Of a stretch of DNA of 64,000 nt, positions 7,727 through 16,441 are shown piece after piece. The position numbers and the translations under genes were made by a program. The notes beneath the pieces were generated by a model. It worked only from the letters and a program-made list of their open reading frames with translations, made no database searches and was not told the origin of the DNA. Source of the DNA: Shewanella fidelis ATCC BAA-318 (GTDB lineage: Bacteria > Pseudomonadota > Gammaproteobacteria > Enterobacterales > Shewanellaceae); NCBI RefSeq assembly GCF_000518605.1, contig NZ_KI912460.1:67741-131740 (forward strand). The letters are read 5' to 3'. Positions within the stretch are counted from its first letter, which is position 1. Every line of letters starts with the position of its first letter.

Positions 7727-7748
7727 ATTAACTTACAACGAGTTGTTT
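7727..7748. repeat. 22-bp direct repeat with ACAAC-GA-GTTGT palindrome, copy B
   Basis: An exact copy of 7433-7454, with the palindrome ACAACGAGTTGT at 7735-7746. It ends 22 bp before the ATG at 7771. It could be an operator or a structured 5' leader of that gene. Confidence 0.6.
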
Positions 7749-7770
7749 TATAGGTTTATTTCTGTTCAAT

Positions 7771-8262
7771 ATGAGTGCTATTCAAACAAATAGTGTTTTA
7801 GTCAACGAATCACAGTTAGGTGTGAGGCTTAATCAAGCGATTGGCTCAAACCGACGTGGTGAGTTTGGGCTATTACTCTCTTTGTTATCTATTGACGCTC
7901 GTGATATGGCTCAATTTAATACCGAAAAGTATAAATTAGCAGATTTAAGAGCTAAGTTTGATTTACCAGAGCAACAGAGGTTACTTAATCAACTCGATAC
8001 AGACGAATTATGTATTGATAATAGCCAAGTATACCAGCAGGGCGGTGTTACCGCTTTTAGATTAGCCAACGCCATACATGAAGAAGCAATGGTGATCCGT
8101 AGAAATGAATCGCTAGATATGGAAGAGGTATTGGCTAATTGCGAACTAAATGTTCGCAATAAATATAAACGAGTTAACGCCAGCGCTGAACTACAGCTGA
8201 CACATTTTGTTGATCAGTTGCAAATGCAACGCAAAATGAGTGAGTTTATTGCGCAAGCTTGA
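7771..8262 (+). CDS. Conserved hypothetical protein, possibly VC2046/SO_3500 family
   Basis: A 163-residue soluble protein without a signal peptide or membrane segment. It is predicted largely helical, with no catalytic motif that I recognise. Size and general character recall the VC2046/SO_3500 family of uncharacterised Vibrio/Shewanella proteins, but this is a tentative recollection. The ATG start has no strong Shine-Dalgarno sequence. The leader instead holds a duplicated palindrome (7727-7748) and a TTCTGTTCAAT stretch. It is followed by the YfcZ-type gene after 73 bp on the same strand. Confidence 0.65.
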   Translation: MSAIQTNSVLVNESQLGVRLNQAIGSNRRGEFGLLLSLLSIDARDMAQFNTEKYKLADLRAKFDLPEQQRLLNQLDTDELCIDNSQVYQQGGVTAFRLANAIHEEAMVIRRNESLDMEEVLANCELNVRNKYKRVNASAELQLTHFVDQLQMQRKMSEFIAQA

Positions 8263-8335
8263 AGATGATCCTGCTTTATTTTGGATTGCTGATATATAAT
8301 TGGCACTCATTAATGTAAGTAGAGATTAATCTGAT

Positions 8336-8623
8336 ATGAAAAATATTCAACAAGCACAATCGGTTTTAGTGAATGATACCTGTACAGACTGTGGCAGCTT
8401 TGTGGATGTTGGTGCGGTAATTGACGAGTTTGATACTGTTTTAGCGCTTGAGCTTAATGGTGAAAACTGCCAGCAATTAGCCAAAGATGTTATTGCAAAA
8501 GCGCAAAGTCGTTTTGACGGTGTCACTGCGGAATCAGAATTTGCTGGTGACAGTGCAAAAGTGAACATTACCTTCTCTTATAGCGCTGAAAAAATGATAT
8601 TTCAGCTTGAAAATGGTCTGTAA
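8336..8623 (+). CDS. YfcZ/YiiS family protein (DUF406)
   Basis: A 95-residue cytoplasmic protein of unknown function. The N-terminal CTDCGSFVDVG segment, with a cysteine pair before DVG, and the C-terminal MIFQLENGL match the E. coli YfcZ/YiiS family, which has C-x-C-DVG near the start and ends in IFQL. It is often found beside fatty acid oxidation genes in other gammaproteobacteria; here fadE lies about 9 kb away. The ATG start is preceded by a weak AGAGATTAA sequence. Confidence 0.8.
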   Translation: MKNIQQAQSVLVNDTCTDCGSFVDVGAVIDEFDTVLALELNGENCQQLAKDVIAKAQSRFDGVTAESEFAGDSAKVNITFSYSAEKMIFQLENGL

Positions 8624-8748
8624 TTGACTGTTGTTAACTTGCTGAAAATACGTTAACTCGTGTAATCTTGTACCCTATAAAAATAATATGTTAGCTTTAT
8701 CTAATTTAAAGCCATTAGTAAACGATTGTTTACTCAACAGGATAACGT

Positions 8749-10923
8749 GTGAAGAAGCAGAAATCTCAACAGTTGTTGGAATACATTGTTAATTCAGAAG
8801 CCAAGCAGCAAGGTGATTTTAAAGCTACCGCTCAAATCGCCGCAGAGTTGCTTTCTCAGCAGCTTAATGTTTCCAATGTTGTCGTATCTGCTCTTTGTCA
8901 TTTAGATGACAAACTAGAACAAATTATTCGCCTTTCCAATTTACACGCCAATCCTATCTCTTGTGTTCATCGCCCAAACCCTTCTGCAAGTCATGCTTTT
9001 ATTAAGCAGCTTATAAACGAACGCCATATCTCATCTGAAGATTGTGCTCATGATAGCCGCTTACATGAATTAACGGCTTATTACCAAGCCCATGGCGTTG
9101 TTTCTGTCCTTGAAGTTGCTATCCGGATTAATGGGCATTTAGAGGGCGTATTAACGTTGGAGCGCTGTGAGTCATCGGAGCCTTGGCATGATAATGATGT
9201 GCAACTCTGCTCTCAAGTGGCGGATCAGCTAGCTTTAGCCCTAGCAACCCAACATGGCTATGACAAAGATGAGCGTATAACGCTGTTCTTATCGGCTGCA
9301 GAGCAGTCTGACCAAATTATGATGGTGGTTAATTTAAACACCGAGATAATTGAATACGTCAATAAGGCGCATTTTGAGTTAACCCAAGTAGCTAAAGAGC
9401 GCATTGTTGGTCGTAAGGTCAGAGTACTGGACTTTTTTAAACAATATCCGAGCTTATCTGAACAGGTTCTTGCTAAAGCACGTAACGGTGAGAGTGCCCA
9501 AGAAGAGATCAATCTGACCCGACAAGATGGTAGTAACTATTGGATGCGCCTTTCGGTTAAGCGCTTTATTTCTGAGCGTGGCAACCACTTTGCCTTAGTT
9601 AATGCCGAAAACTGTACAGAGCAACATCACCATCAAAGCGAGTTGGTTCGGTTAGCATGGCGATGTGGATTAACCGGTCTATTTAATCGGACCCACTTTA
9701 GTCGCGTATTGGAACAGCAAAAAAAAGGCCATTTAGTCTTGGTTGATTTGCGAGGTTTTAAGCGCTTTAACGACACTTACGGTCATGCAAATGGCGATGT
9801 CATGTTAGTTGAAGTGGCTAGACGTATAAGACACTTTGCTGAAGTCAATCAACTATCAGAAATTGCGCGTATAGGCAGTGATGAGTTTGCGATTCTTTTT
9901 GAAAATGAAGAAAATGAATCGTTAATTGAAGAGGCGACTGAACGACTATATCGTCAACTTGAAATTCCAATAACCATAGGTATTGAGCAGGTTGAACCAA
10001 AACCAGCATTAGCACGCGTTGATCTTGAATCAATTGAACAACTGTTTTCTCCACTGACCTGTGCCGATATCGCGTTACAGTACGCTAAAGCTAAGCAAGG
10101 CAGTGCAATCCAAGTATTTAATTCCGCGCTGCTTAATGCCTTTAAAGAAGATGCGCAAATTGAACGAGATTTGGTTGCGGCCATAAAAGGTCGTCAATTT
10201 GAGCTCTACTATCAACCGTTAAAAGATCTTAAAAAACAAGCTTACATAGGCGCTGAGGCGTTGATTCGTTGGCATCATCCTAAAAAAGGTGTGTTATATC
10301 CTGGGGCATTTATCGATATCGCTGAGCAATCAGGCTTGATTAACGACATTGGCTCATGGGTGTTAGAAGCTGCATGTAAGCAGTTAAATTTGTGGCAACG
10401 ACATCAAATCGATATCTCAATGCATGTCAACGTATCTGCAAGGCAGTTTTTCAGCGGCAGTTTATTTGAACAAGTCTGGGAGCTCGTTACCCGCTATCGT
10501 TTAAAACCTCAAAGCCTTATCCTTGAAATCACCGAAACAGAGCTTATGGAAGACATTCGCTCGGCAACCAATTTATGTAATGAGTTATCAGATCTCGGTG
10601 TGGGTTTGGCAATTGATGACTTTGGTACTGGTTATAGCTCTATGCGCTATTTAAAGCAGTTTCCTATTAGCAAACTTAAAATTGATCGCTCGTTTATTTC
10701 TGATCTTTCAGTCAGTCATGAAAGCCGAGAAATTGTCAGTGCCATTATTGCAATGGCATCTGCGTTAAATATTTCATTGACGGCCGAAGGAGTAGAGACA
10801 AAAGAGCAAGAACTGTTTCTTGCAGAACACTTCTGCCATCAAGCGCAAGGCTTTTTATATAGCCCTGCATTGAGGGTATCAGAGTTTAGCGACTTTTTAA
10901 CTAATAAAGCTGCTATCCACTAG
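8749..10923 (+). CDS. GAF-PAS-GGDEF-EAL c-di-GMP signalling protein
   Basis: A 724-residue cytoplasmic signalling protein with no membrane segment. It has an N-terminal GAF-like domain (about 10-165), a PAS domain (about 180-290), GGDEF (about 300-430) and EAL (about 460-710). The GGDEF loop reads GSDEF, a glycine-to-serine change that may weaken or abolish cyclase activity. The EAL domain keeps the residues expected of a phosphodiesterase: EALIRW, NVSARQF, EITETEL, DDFGTGYSS, KIDRSF and AEGVET. I infer a c-di-GMP phosphodiesterase controlled by GAF/PAS ligands, with the GGDEF part possibly a GTP sensor. It starts with GTG after AGGATAAC and appears monocistronic. Confidence 0.92.
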   Translation: MKKQKSQQLLEYIVNSEAKQQGDFKATAQIAAELLSQQLNVSNVVVSALCHLDDKLEQIIRLSNLHANPISCVHRPNPSASHAFIKQLINERHISSEDCAHDSRLHELTAYYQAHGVVSVLEVAIRINGHLEGVLTLERCESSEPWHDNDVQLCSQVADQLALALATQHGYDKDERITLFLSAAEQSDQIMMVVNLNTEIIEYVNKAHFELTQVAKERIVGRKVRVLDFFKQYPSLSEQVLAKARNGESAQEEINLTRQDGSNYWMRLSVKRFISERGNHFALVNAENCTEQHHHQSELVRLAWRCGLTGLFNRTHFSRVLEQQKKGHLVLVDLRGFKRFNDTYGHANGDVMLVEVARRIRHFAEVNQLSEIARIGSDEFAILFENEENESLIEEATERLYRQLEIPITIGIEQVEPKPALARVDLESIEQLFSPLTCADIALQYAKAKQGSAIQVFNSALLNAFKEDAQIERDLVAAIKGRQFELYYQPLKDLKKQAYIGAEALIRWHHPKKGVLYPGAFIDIAEQSGLINDIGSWVLEAACKQLNLWQRHQIDISMHVNVSARQFFSGSLFEQVWELVTRYRLKPQSLILEITETELMEDIRSATNLCNELSDLGVGLAIDDFGTGYSSMRYLKQFPISKLKIDRSFISDLSVSHESREIVSAIIAMASALNISLTAEGVETKEQELFLAEHFCHQAQGFLYSPALRVSEFSDFLTNKAAIH

Positions 10924-10935
10924 TTAAGGCTGTTT

Positions 10936-11415
10936 TTAGCGCCAGCAACATTGCTTAAACTTTTTACCACTTCGGCAAACACAGGGGTCATTGCGCTTAG
11001 GCAGTATTGCAGCTTTTTGTTTTCCCTCTGTATATAACCAGCGGCCAGCTAGCTTTTCGAAACTAGAGTGTTCATGAATAGCGTCTAATTGGCCATCAAG
11101 TTTATACCAGGCTTGAAATGTTACGTAACCGCTATCGCCTCGCTGATCACTTGCGATGACATGTAAACTCAGCCATTCAGGGAGTGGCTCTTGAGTTAAA
11201 TCTGCTTCGGTCAAGCCATTCAGAAAGTCGGGATGATGAGTATCGATAAGATACGAGTTTAGGCCTAGATAAAAGGCACAAAAACGGCTTCGCATTAACT
11301 GCTCTGGCGTGTCAGGCAATTGGCTTTTGCTATGAAATACTAGGCAACAGTCTTGGTATGTTTGTTCCGAGCAGCAAGGGCAGGTTGATTGTGGGTCAAT
11401 GTTGAGGTTTTTCAT
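10936..11415 (-). CDS. YchJ-like SEC-C motif protein (UPF0225)
   Basis: About 159 residues from the ATG at 11415. The frame stays open a further 38 codons upstream, but that part overlaps the preceding gene and looks unlike the family, so I trim it. Both ends carry SEC-C-type metal-binding motifs: CPCCSEQTYQDCC at the N terminus and CVCRSGKKFKQCC at the C terminus. Between them is an NTF2-like domain (PEQLMRSRFCAFY), the usual YchJ layout. The function is unknown and zinc binding is expected. The start overlaps the end of the upstream gene by about 20 nt, suggesting translational coupling. Confidence 0.88.
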   Translation of the reverse strand: MKNLNIDPQSTCPCCSEQTYQDCCLVFHSKSQLPDTPEQLMRSRFCAFYLGLNSYLIDTHHPDFLNGLTEADLTQEPLPEWLSLHVIASDQRGDSGYVTFQAWYKLDGQLDAIHEHSSFEKLAGRWLYTEGKQKAAILPKRNDPCVCRSGKKFKQCCWR

Positions 11416-11986
11416 CTTGGATTGACAATGAATTTTGGATAATTGAAGGAAATTGGCGGCCATAATAAAGGTTTGGGCTGGGTTTAGCATTAAAATAAAA
11501 AGATGCTTCAGCACGATTGTTGGTATCAACAGTTAGGTACCATTTTCCGTCTTGCTTCTTTTTCGACACGCCAACGAACTTACCCGCAAACTCACTACTT
11601 GGTTCACCATTATCAATTGGTGGATGAAAGCGAATAAGGTAATAGCCTATGTCGGTGGCGCTTCGCCCCTCAATGTTGCGTTCAATGACTCTAAAGTCTA
11701 CTTCGATTTTGGCATTCTTATGTTTAATCTTACCGAAAAAGTTTTCATATAAAGCCACGATATTATCACGACCTATGGTGATCTCTTCGCCTTGGCTTTC
11801 AGGTATATAACAAGCATCTTCAGAATAGATAGACACCATTCTACTGGCATCTAATTCATTGAATGCTTGGCTAAATTGGCTGTAAACCTGGTTTAATGCT
11901 TGGTTATCATCAGCTGTAGCGGTTGTGATTGCGCTGAAATAGAGCAAACTGAATAATGTAAAGGCGGTTGCAACTTTTTTAAGCAT
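11396..11986 (-). CDS. Exported SnoaL/NTF2-like protein
   Basis: A 196-residue protein with a Sec signal peptide (MLKKVATAFTLFSLLYFSA, likely cut after TATA-D near residue 25). A SnoaL/DUF4440-like alpha+beta cone domain follows: FSQAFNELDASRMVSIYSED, then GRDNIVALYENFF. Such domains bind small ligands or act as enzymes, but no catalytic residues can be assigned here. It is probably periplasmic and co-transcribed with the downstream YchJ-like gene, which it overlaps. Confidence 0.8.
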   Translation of the reverse strand: MLKKVATAFTLFSLLYFSAITTATADDNQALNQVYSQFSQAFNELDASRMVSIYSEDACYIPESQGEEITIGRDNIVALYENFFGKIKHKNAKIEVDFRVIERNIEGRSATDIGYYLIRFHPPIDNGEPSSEFAGKFVGVSKKKQDGKWYLTVDTNNRAEASFYFNAKPSPNLYYGRQFPSIIQNSLSIQDEKPQH

Positions 11987-12148
11987 GTAATAGGAGACAC
12001 TAAGAATATAATAGGTAACACTATAATAGATGGCTTGGGTGAACTAAAGTATTAGATCTTTACAAGATGTGTTAATACTTGTTTAGTTCAGTCAGTTTAG
12101 GCTCCTAAGCTGCGGTAACGTTTGAAAGTGGTACTAAGTGGAGACATT

Positions 12149-12739
12149 ATGGGTGATGATGAAATGAGCCTTTTTCTTGAAGAAATGGCCGGTGTACAAC
12201 CACTTAAGAATAATACTACTGCAACAATTAATGAAAAAGCGGTGTCCACTCAAGCGCAAGATGCCCGCAGAAAACAGTTGCAGATGAGTGAGCAACTCGC
12301 ACTGCTAACGTTAGATCCACACCTTATTACTGCGAGTGAGCCGGATGCAATTGTGGAGTTTAAACGAGACGGCGTACAAGAGGCTGTATTTCACCGCCTG
12401 CGTTTAGGCGGTTATCCGAGTAAGTTTGAAATCGATCTACATATGCTAAAGCCTCAGCAGGCGAGGGAAGTGTTATACCAGCAAATTATATTAGCTCGAG
12501 AGCGTGGTGAACGAAACATAATCGTGATCCACGGTAAAGGTGCTAAAACTAAGCCTTATCCTGCATTGATGAAATCATTTGCGATTAATTGGTTAGAGCA
12601 GATTGATGAGGTATTAGCTTTTCACTCTGCACAATTAAGACACGGCGGTGCGGGAGCGTTATATGTGATGTTAGCAAAGTCTGAGCAAAAGCGTATTGAA
12701 ACCAAAGAAACCAACCATAAAGGTGTCAATGTTCGCTAG
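12149..12739 (+). CDS. smrA: Smr-domain nuclease-like protein SmrA
   Basis: A protein of about 196 residues with the SmrA layout. The N-terminal MSLFLEEMAGVQPLK element is typical of SmrA/YdaL, and a C-terminal Smr domain holds LDLH-type (EIDLHML), IHGKGA and HGGAGALYV motifs. Smr domains nick or bind branched nucleic acids. I start it at ATG 12149, where GGAG lies five bases upstream. The frame extends to a TTG at 12122 with no ribosome binding site. It is monocistronic. Confidence 0.85.
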   Translation: MGDDEMSLFLEEMAGVQPLKNNTTATINEKAVSTQAQDARRKQLQMSEQLALLTLDPHLITASEPDAIVEFKRDGVQEAVFHRLRLGGYPSKFEIDLHMLKPQQAREVLYQQIILARERGERNIIVIHGKGAKTKPYPALMKSFAINWLEQIDEVLAFHSAQLRHGGAGALYVMLAKSEQKRIETKETNHKGVNVR

Positions 12740-12753
12740 CGACAAGCAAAGTA

Positions 12754-12787
12754 AAAAGCCATTTCACGCCCGAGTGAAATGGCTTTA
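12754..12787 (+). terminator. Terminator after smrA
   Basis: The hairpin AAAGCCATTTCAC/GTGAAATGGCTTT has a 9- to 10-bp core stem and only a short T run (TTTATAT). Confidence 0.7.
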
Positions 12788-12826
12788 TATGAGCGACTCA
12801 AAATTGAACGCTAAGAATTGGCATTA

Positions 12827-12865
12827 ATACTAATTAGCATAATCTCTAGTCGCAGCGCTAATCTG
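12827..12865 (+). repeat. Solo left end of the MITE-like repeat
   Basis: ATACTAATTAGCATAA followed by a CTAGTCGCAGCG segment resembles the left terminal inverted repeat of the element at 27954 (ATACCAATTAGTATAA then GGTCGCTCAGCG). It ends at the 3' end of the M2 peptidase gene. Confidence 0.4.
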
Positions 12866-12872
12866 CTTTTTG

Positions 12873-14720
12873 TTACCAACCACACTGACGGTTAGCTGCG
12901 CTATTTTGCTCATCTAACCATGTTTGCAATGGTGCGAAGTAATCAAGTACCGCTTTCGCATCCATTTCTTTAGTGCCAGTGACTACGGCTAGCGCTTCAG
13001 GCCAAGGCTGGCTTTGTCCCATTTCTAACATGGTATTAAGCTTAGCGCCGGCTTCTTTATTGCCATAAATACTGCATCTATGAACTGGTCCGGTGTCGCC
13101 AGCGATCTCACATAATGATTTATGGAACTGGAACTGCAGAATATGAGCCAAGAAATAGCGAGTATAAGGCACGTTGCCCGGTACGTGATATTTAGCCCCT
13201 GGATCAAAGTCAGCTTCGCTACGTGCAATAGGTGCTTTCACTCCTTGATATTGCTCCCGTAGTTCCCACCATGCTTGGTTATATTGCTCAGGGGTAATTT
13301 CACCGCTAAACACCTTCCAGCGCCATTGATCTATCATTAAACCAAATGGCAAAAAGGCAACTTTATCTAACGCTTGTTTTAGCAATAAACCAATATCTTT
13401 TGACGCATCAGGTACTTCATCCAATAAACCAATCTGCTTTAAATAGTTAGGTGTTATTGACAAAGCAACGGTGTCACCAATAGCTTCATGGAAGCCGTCA
13501 TTAGCACTGTTTTTAAAGATGAAAGGCTGGTTTTTATAGGCACGTTGATAGAAGTTATGTCCCAATTCATGATGAATAACGGTAAAGTCTTCTGCCGTCT
13601 TTTGGATACACATTTTGATGCGGATATCATCGAGGTTATCAAGATCCCAAGCTGAGGCGTGACACACGACATCTCTATCTTCTGGTTGGACAAACAAAGA
13701 ACGTTGCCAAAAAGTCTCTGGTAATGGCTCAAACCCTAAAGAAGTAAAGAAGCTTTCTGCTTGCTTTACCATCTTAATTTCATCGTAATTATGTTTCGCT
13801 AAAAGTGCAGTTACATCATAGCCGGGATCGGCATCTTGTGGGGCAACTTGATTGTAAATATTGCCCCAGCTCTGGGCCCACATATTACCTAATAAATGCG
13901 CTGGGATCGGGCCATTTGCTGGTGCAACCTCATCACCGTATTGCTCATTTAGTTCACCACGAACATAACAGTGAAGTGAGTCGTATAGCGGTTTTACTTG
14001 ACCCCATAAGCGGTCGAGTTCAGTTGAAAACTCATCGGGTTTCATATCGTAATTACTGCGCCAAAGTTCAGATAAGTTGGCATAACCAAGATCTTTAGCT
14101 CCTTCATTGGCGAGCACGACTTCTCTTTCAAATAGCGGCCGCATAGGTTTGGCTATTTCTCGCCAACCTTGCCAAACCTCGAGTAATTCATCTGGGTTTT
14201 TGGACGTTGCCATAATGGCGGAAAGCTCAGGCTGAGTTAGACAGCGACCATCTTCAAAGCAATATTTCCCTTTGCCGTATAAGCCGTTTAATTCAGAAGT
14301 GATCCCGGCAAGTTCTGCGTTTTTTGCGGGATCTAAAGGAGCGGGTAACACTATAGAGCTACGTAACATATTTAATTTACGTTTTTCTTCTTCACTGAGA
14401 GCCAGATCTGAGTATTGCGCTGCCTGAGTCGCCAGTTCTACTGATTTAGCTGTGTATTTTTCGGCGACACTTGCTGAAAGCGCTGCTGTGTCTTCAGTAA
14501 TAAAGTTGCTGTAAATCCATTCAGAACGATTAATTTCAATTGATAGCTCTGCCATCGCTGACTCAGCATCTTGAATAAACTGTTTAGCTTCAGCTGTTTT
14601 GTCCACTGTAACCTTGGTCGGCTCAGCTTCAGTTTTATTACAGGCTGAGGTACTAAGCGCTATGGCGATCAGTGCCGCAAGTTTTGACACTGTGGTCACC
14701 TTGTTGAGGCTCTTGTTCAT
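12873..14720 (-). CDS. M2 family peptidyl-dipeptidase (ACE-like) lipoprotein
   Basis: A 615-residue zinc metallopeptidase homologous to angiotensin-converting enzyme, which removes C-terminal dipeptides. The gluzincin motif HELGH is at about 384-388. The third zinc ligand is provided by the following ANDGFHEAIGDT segment, where EAIGD is the family signature. The N terminus is a lipoprotein signal (ALIAIALSTSAC), so it is probably anchored to the outer or inner membrane and faces the periplasm. A role in peptide catabolism is inferred. ACE homologues are common in Shewanella and Xanthomonas. The gene stands alone. Confidence 0.93.
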   Translation of the reverse strand: MNKSLNKVTTVSKLAALIAIALSTSACNKTEAEPTKVTVDKTAEAKQFIQDAESAMAELSIEINRSEWIYSNFITEDTAALSASVAEKYTAKSVELATQAAQYSDLALSEEEKRKLNMLRSSIVLPAPLDPAKNAELAGITSELNGLYGKGKYCFEDGRCLTQPELSAIMATSKNPDELLEVWQGWREIAKPMRPLFEREVVLANEGAKDLGYANLSELWRSNYDMKPDEFSTELDRLWGQVKPLYDSLHCYVRGELNEQYGDEVAPANGPIPAHLLGNMWAQSWGNIYNQVAPQDADPGYDVTALLAKHNYDEIKMVKQAESFFTSLGFEPLPETFWQRSLFVQPEDRDVVCHASAWDLDNLDDIRIKMCIQKTAEDFTVIHHELGHNFYQRAYKNQPFIFKNSANDGFHEAIGDTVALSITPNYLKQIGLLDEVPDASKDIGLLLKQALDKVAFLPFGLMIDQWRWKVFSGEITPEQYNQAWWELREQYQGVKAPIARSEADFDPGAKYHVPGNVPYTRYFLAHILQFQFHKSLCEIAGDTGPVHRCSIYGNKEAGAKLNTMLEMGQSQPWPEALAVVTGTKEMDAKAVLDYFAPLQTWLDEQNSAANRQCGW

Positions 14721-15009
14721 TCTCTAATCCCTTTGTTGTTTTTGTGTTGCATATTCTACTGAATTTGTTGCGAATTAATAGCGGTGTTCTGTAAAGTTGA
14801 AATAAAACGCAGCAACAGCCGAGTCTTGTTAGGGGCAGGCTTTAAAGTGTCTAGAAGTTTGGCTGCAACCTAGGTTTTATATTTTTAGAGGATCTGAATC
14901 GTTTCTGTGTGATGGTAATGGGTGGACTGAGAAAGACTAGTAGGTTGGGGATTAGTTATTTTTTACGTATGGCTGCAAGCTGAGGCTAATAGCTTACAGC
15001 TAAACATAT

Positions 15010-15432
15010 TTACATTTTACAAGTCATATTAACGTTATAGAGCTTTTGTGTTTTTCGGCCTCTAAATATTAGCCTGCATTTATCATCAAGGTTGTAAGCT
15101 CTGAGACGGTAAAATTTTATCGACATATCAGGGTTGTACATTATGAACTCGTTATTGATTAACGGTTGATAAGTAAAGTTAAAAAAAGCACCGCTTTCTG
15201 ATGGGGAGACCGTGCCTGAATTTGAATATGTTCTGCTAATTGCAAGTTGGTCAGCGTGCTGCTGTATATAGGTTGACCAGTGTGCTTTAGGGGTTTCAAT
15301 TGTTCCCATCCAATGGCTTTGTTGCATTTGAGTTGCAGCGAGTAACAGTATATTTATTACCAATAAAGTGGTAAGAATAACTGCTTTATTGGCAACGCAG
15401 TAATTGTTGGCTTTTGAGATAAATACATTCAT
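15010..15432 (-). CDS. Membrane partner protein of the ToxR-like regulator
   Basis: About 140 residues from the ATG at 15432; the frame also allows a start at 15441. A short cytoplasmic tail is followed by one membrane helix (KAVILTTLLVINILLLAATQ) and a periplasmic domain of about 105 residues. That domain carries two cysteines near its C terminus (C122 and C141 counted from 15441). The gene overlaps the end of the upstream wHTH regulator by 47 nt or more, so the two are translated together. The arrangement resembles ToxR/ToxS or TcpP/TcpH, where the second protein protects or tunes the regulator's periplasmic domain. I do not recognise a named family. Confidence 0.65.
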   Translation of the reverse strand: MNVFISKANNYCVANKAVILTTLLVINILLLAATQMQQSHWMGTIETPKAHWSTYIQQHADQLAISRTYSNSGTVSPSESGAFFNFTYQPLINNEFIMYNPDMSIKFYRLRAYNLDDKCRLIFRGRKTQKLYNVNMTCKM

Positions 15433-16060
15433 GGTTATCAATAGTTACTATGGTACGGTTATTCTTTTCAATGATATATGGGTATGGGGCTAAGTCTGCA
15501 TGACTTTCATAAGCGGCTTTAAAATGAATGGCCTCTGATAGCCTTATAACCTGAAAGAGCGTTACTCCTGTGAGCATTAAGACTAAAAACAGTAGCCAAG
15601 GTTTGTCGCGTTTTGTGGAGCCTGCAAACAAATCGCTGTTAACAGCTTGTTCTTCAGCCACGTCAAAAGTGTTTTGCTCAACAGTTGCACAAGCCGGTTG
15701 GTTTAAAGGAGTGGCTAACGCAGTTGCGGGTTCTCTTTCAAAATTTAATCGATAGCCAATACCCGGATCGTTTATTAAGATTTCTTTTTTACTATCTTGT
15801 AAAACTTGTCTAGTACGAATAATTAATTGCGGTAAGCTTTCACTAGAAATATGTTTGGTCTTCCATACAACCTCAATAATTTGCTCTTTTGTCAATGTTG
15901 CTGGGTAAGCGGTGATTAAACAACTGAGTAAATCATATTGCTTTTGCGTGAGAACAGTTGCGTCAAAATAATCATTGACCGAATCACTATTTTTAATAAA
16001 AAGAGTGCGCGAGCCTTTTTTCCAATAAAAATTGCCTAGTTTTAAATAACCTGAAGTCAT
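15386..16060 (-). CDS. Membrane-bound winged-helix regulator (ToxR/CadC type)
   Basis: A 224-residue one-component regulator. Residues about 20-105 form an OmpR/PhoB-type winged helix (LTKEQIIEVVW, SSESLPQLIIRTRQVLQD, then DPGIGYRLNF). A linker and one membrane helix (PWLLFLVLMLTGVTLFQVI, about 150-170) follow, and then a short periplasmic tail of about 50 residues ending with cysteines C212 and C223. The tail could form a redox-sensitive disulfide, as in ToxR. The target genes are unknown. The promoter at 16117-16144 has a palindrome centred on its -10 box, so autoregulation is likely. Confidence 0.85.
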   Translation of the reverse strand: MTSGYLKLGNFYWKKGSRTLFIKNSDSVNDYFDATVLTQKQYDLLSCLITAYPATLTKEQIIEVVWKTKHISSESLPQLIIRTRQVLQDSKKEILINDPGIGYRLNFEREPATALATPLNQPACATVEQNTFDVAEEQAVNSDLFAGSTKRDKPWLLFLVLMLTGVTLFQVIRLSEAIHFKAAYESHADLAPYPYIIEKNNRTIVTIDNHECIYLKSQQLLRCQ

Positions 16061-16101
16061 TATTTTACCGATGATTAAAGTACGTCTAGTTGGGGTTGCG
16101 A

Positions 16102-16133
16102 GTGATGAAGCGCGGCATTATACGCCTCATCAC
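16102..16133. promoter_or_regulatory. Palindrome centred on the -10 box of the ToxR-like gene
   Basis: The inverted repeat GTGATGAAGCG / CGCCTCATCAC (10 of 11 positions matched) has a 10-nt centre that contains the -10 hexamer. A protein bound to both arms would occlude the promoter. Confidence 0.5.
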
Positions 16134-16144
16134 CTTCGATGCAA
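16117..16144 (-). promoter_or_regulatory. Promoter of the ToxR-like regulator gene
   Basis: On the minus strand TTGCAT, a 16-nt spacer and a perfect TATAAT are followed by a GC-rich start region. The -10 lies about 57 nt before the ATG at 16060. Confidence 0.75.
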
Positions 16145-16441
16145 GCGCTTATAAAAAAAGTAATTTTATACAGGCATTTAAAATGTTGTTAAGGTTATTC
16201 TAGGGTTAATTAATGTAAGCCATTAGTGACCATATCGCAGTGTACTGTTTAAGTTTTGTGTCATCAGTAGAAAAGTTGAACAGATTTTTATTTAAGCTTG
16301 ACGATATGCAAGTTCATGATTGTTGCAGTAAATAATGATATGTCGTTGTGGATATTGCTTTGTTAAACGGCGAAATATATGGTGACATTGTAAAAAGAAG
16401 CGAAGAGTCGCTAATCAGTAAACCTAGGAGCCTTGTATAAA

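Noticed and set aside
11416..11529. N-terminal extension of the YchJ-like protein
   Set aside because: It lies within the upstream coding region and is unlike the family, whose first motif is the CPCC segment after the later ATG.
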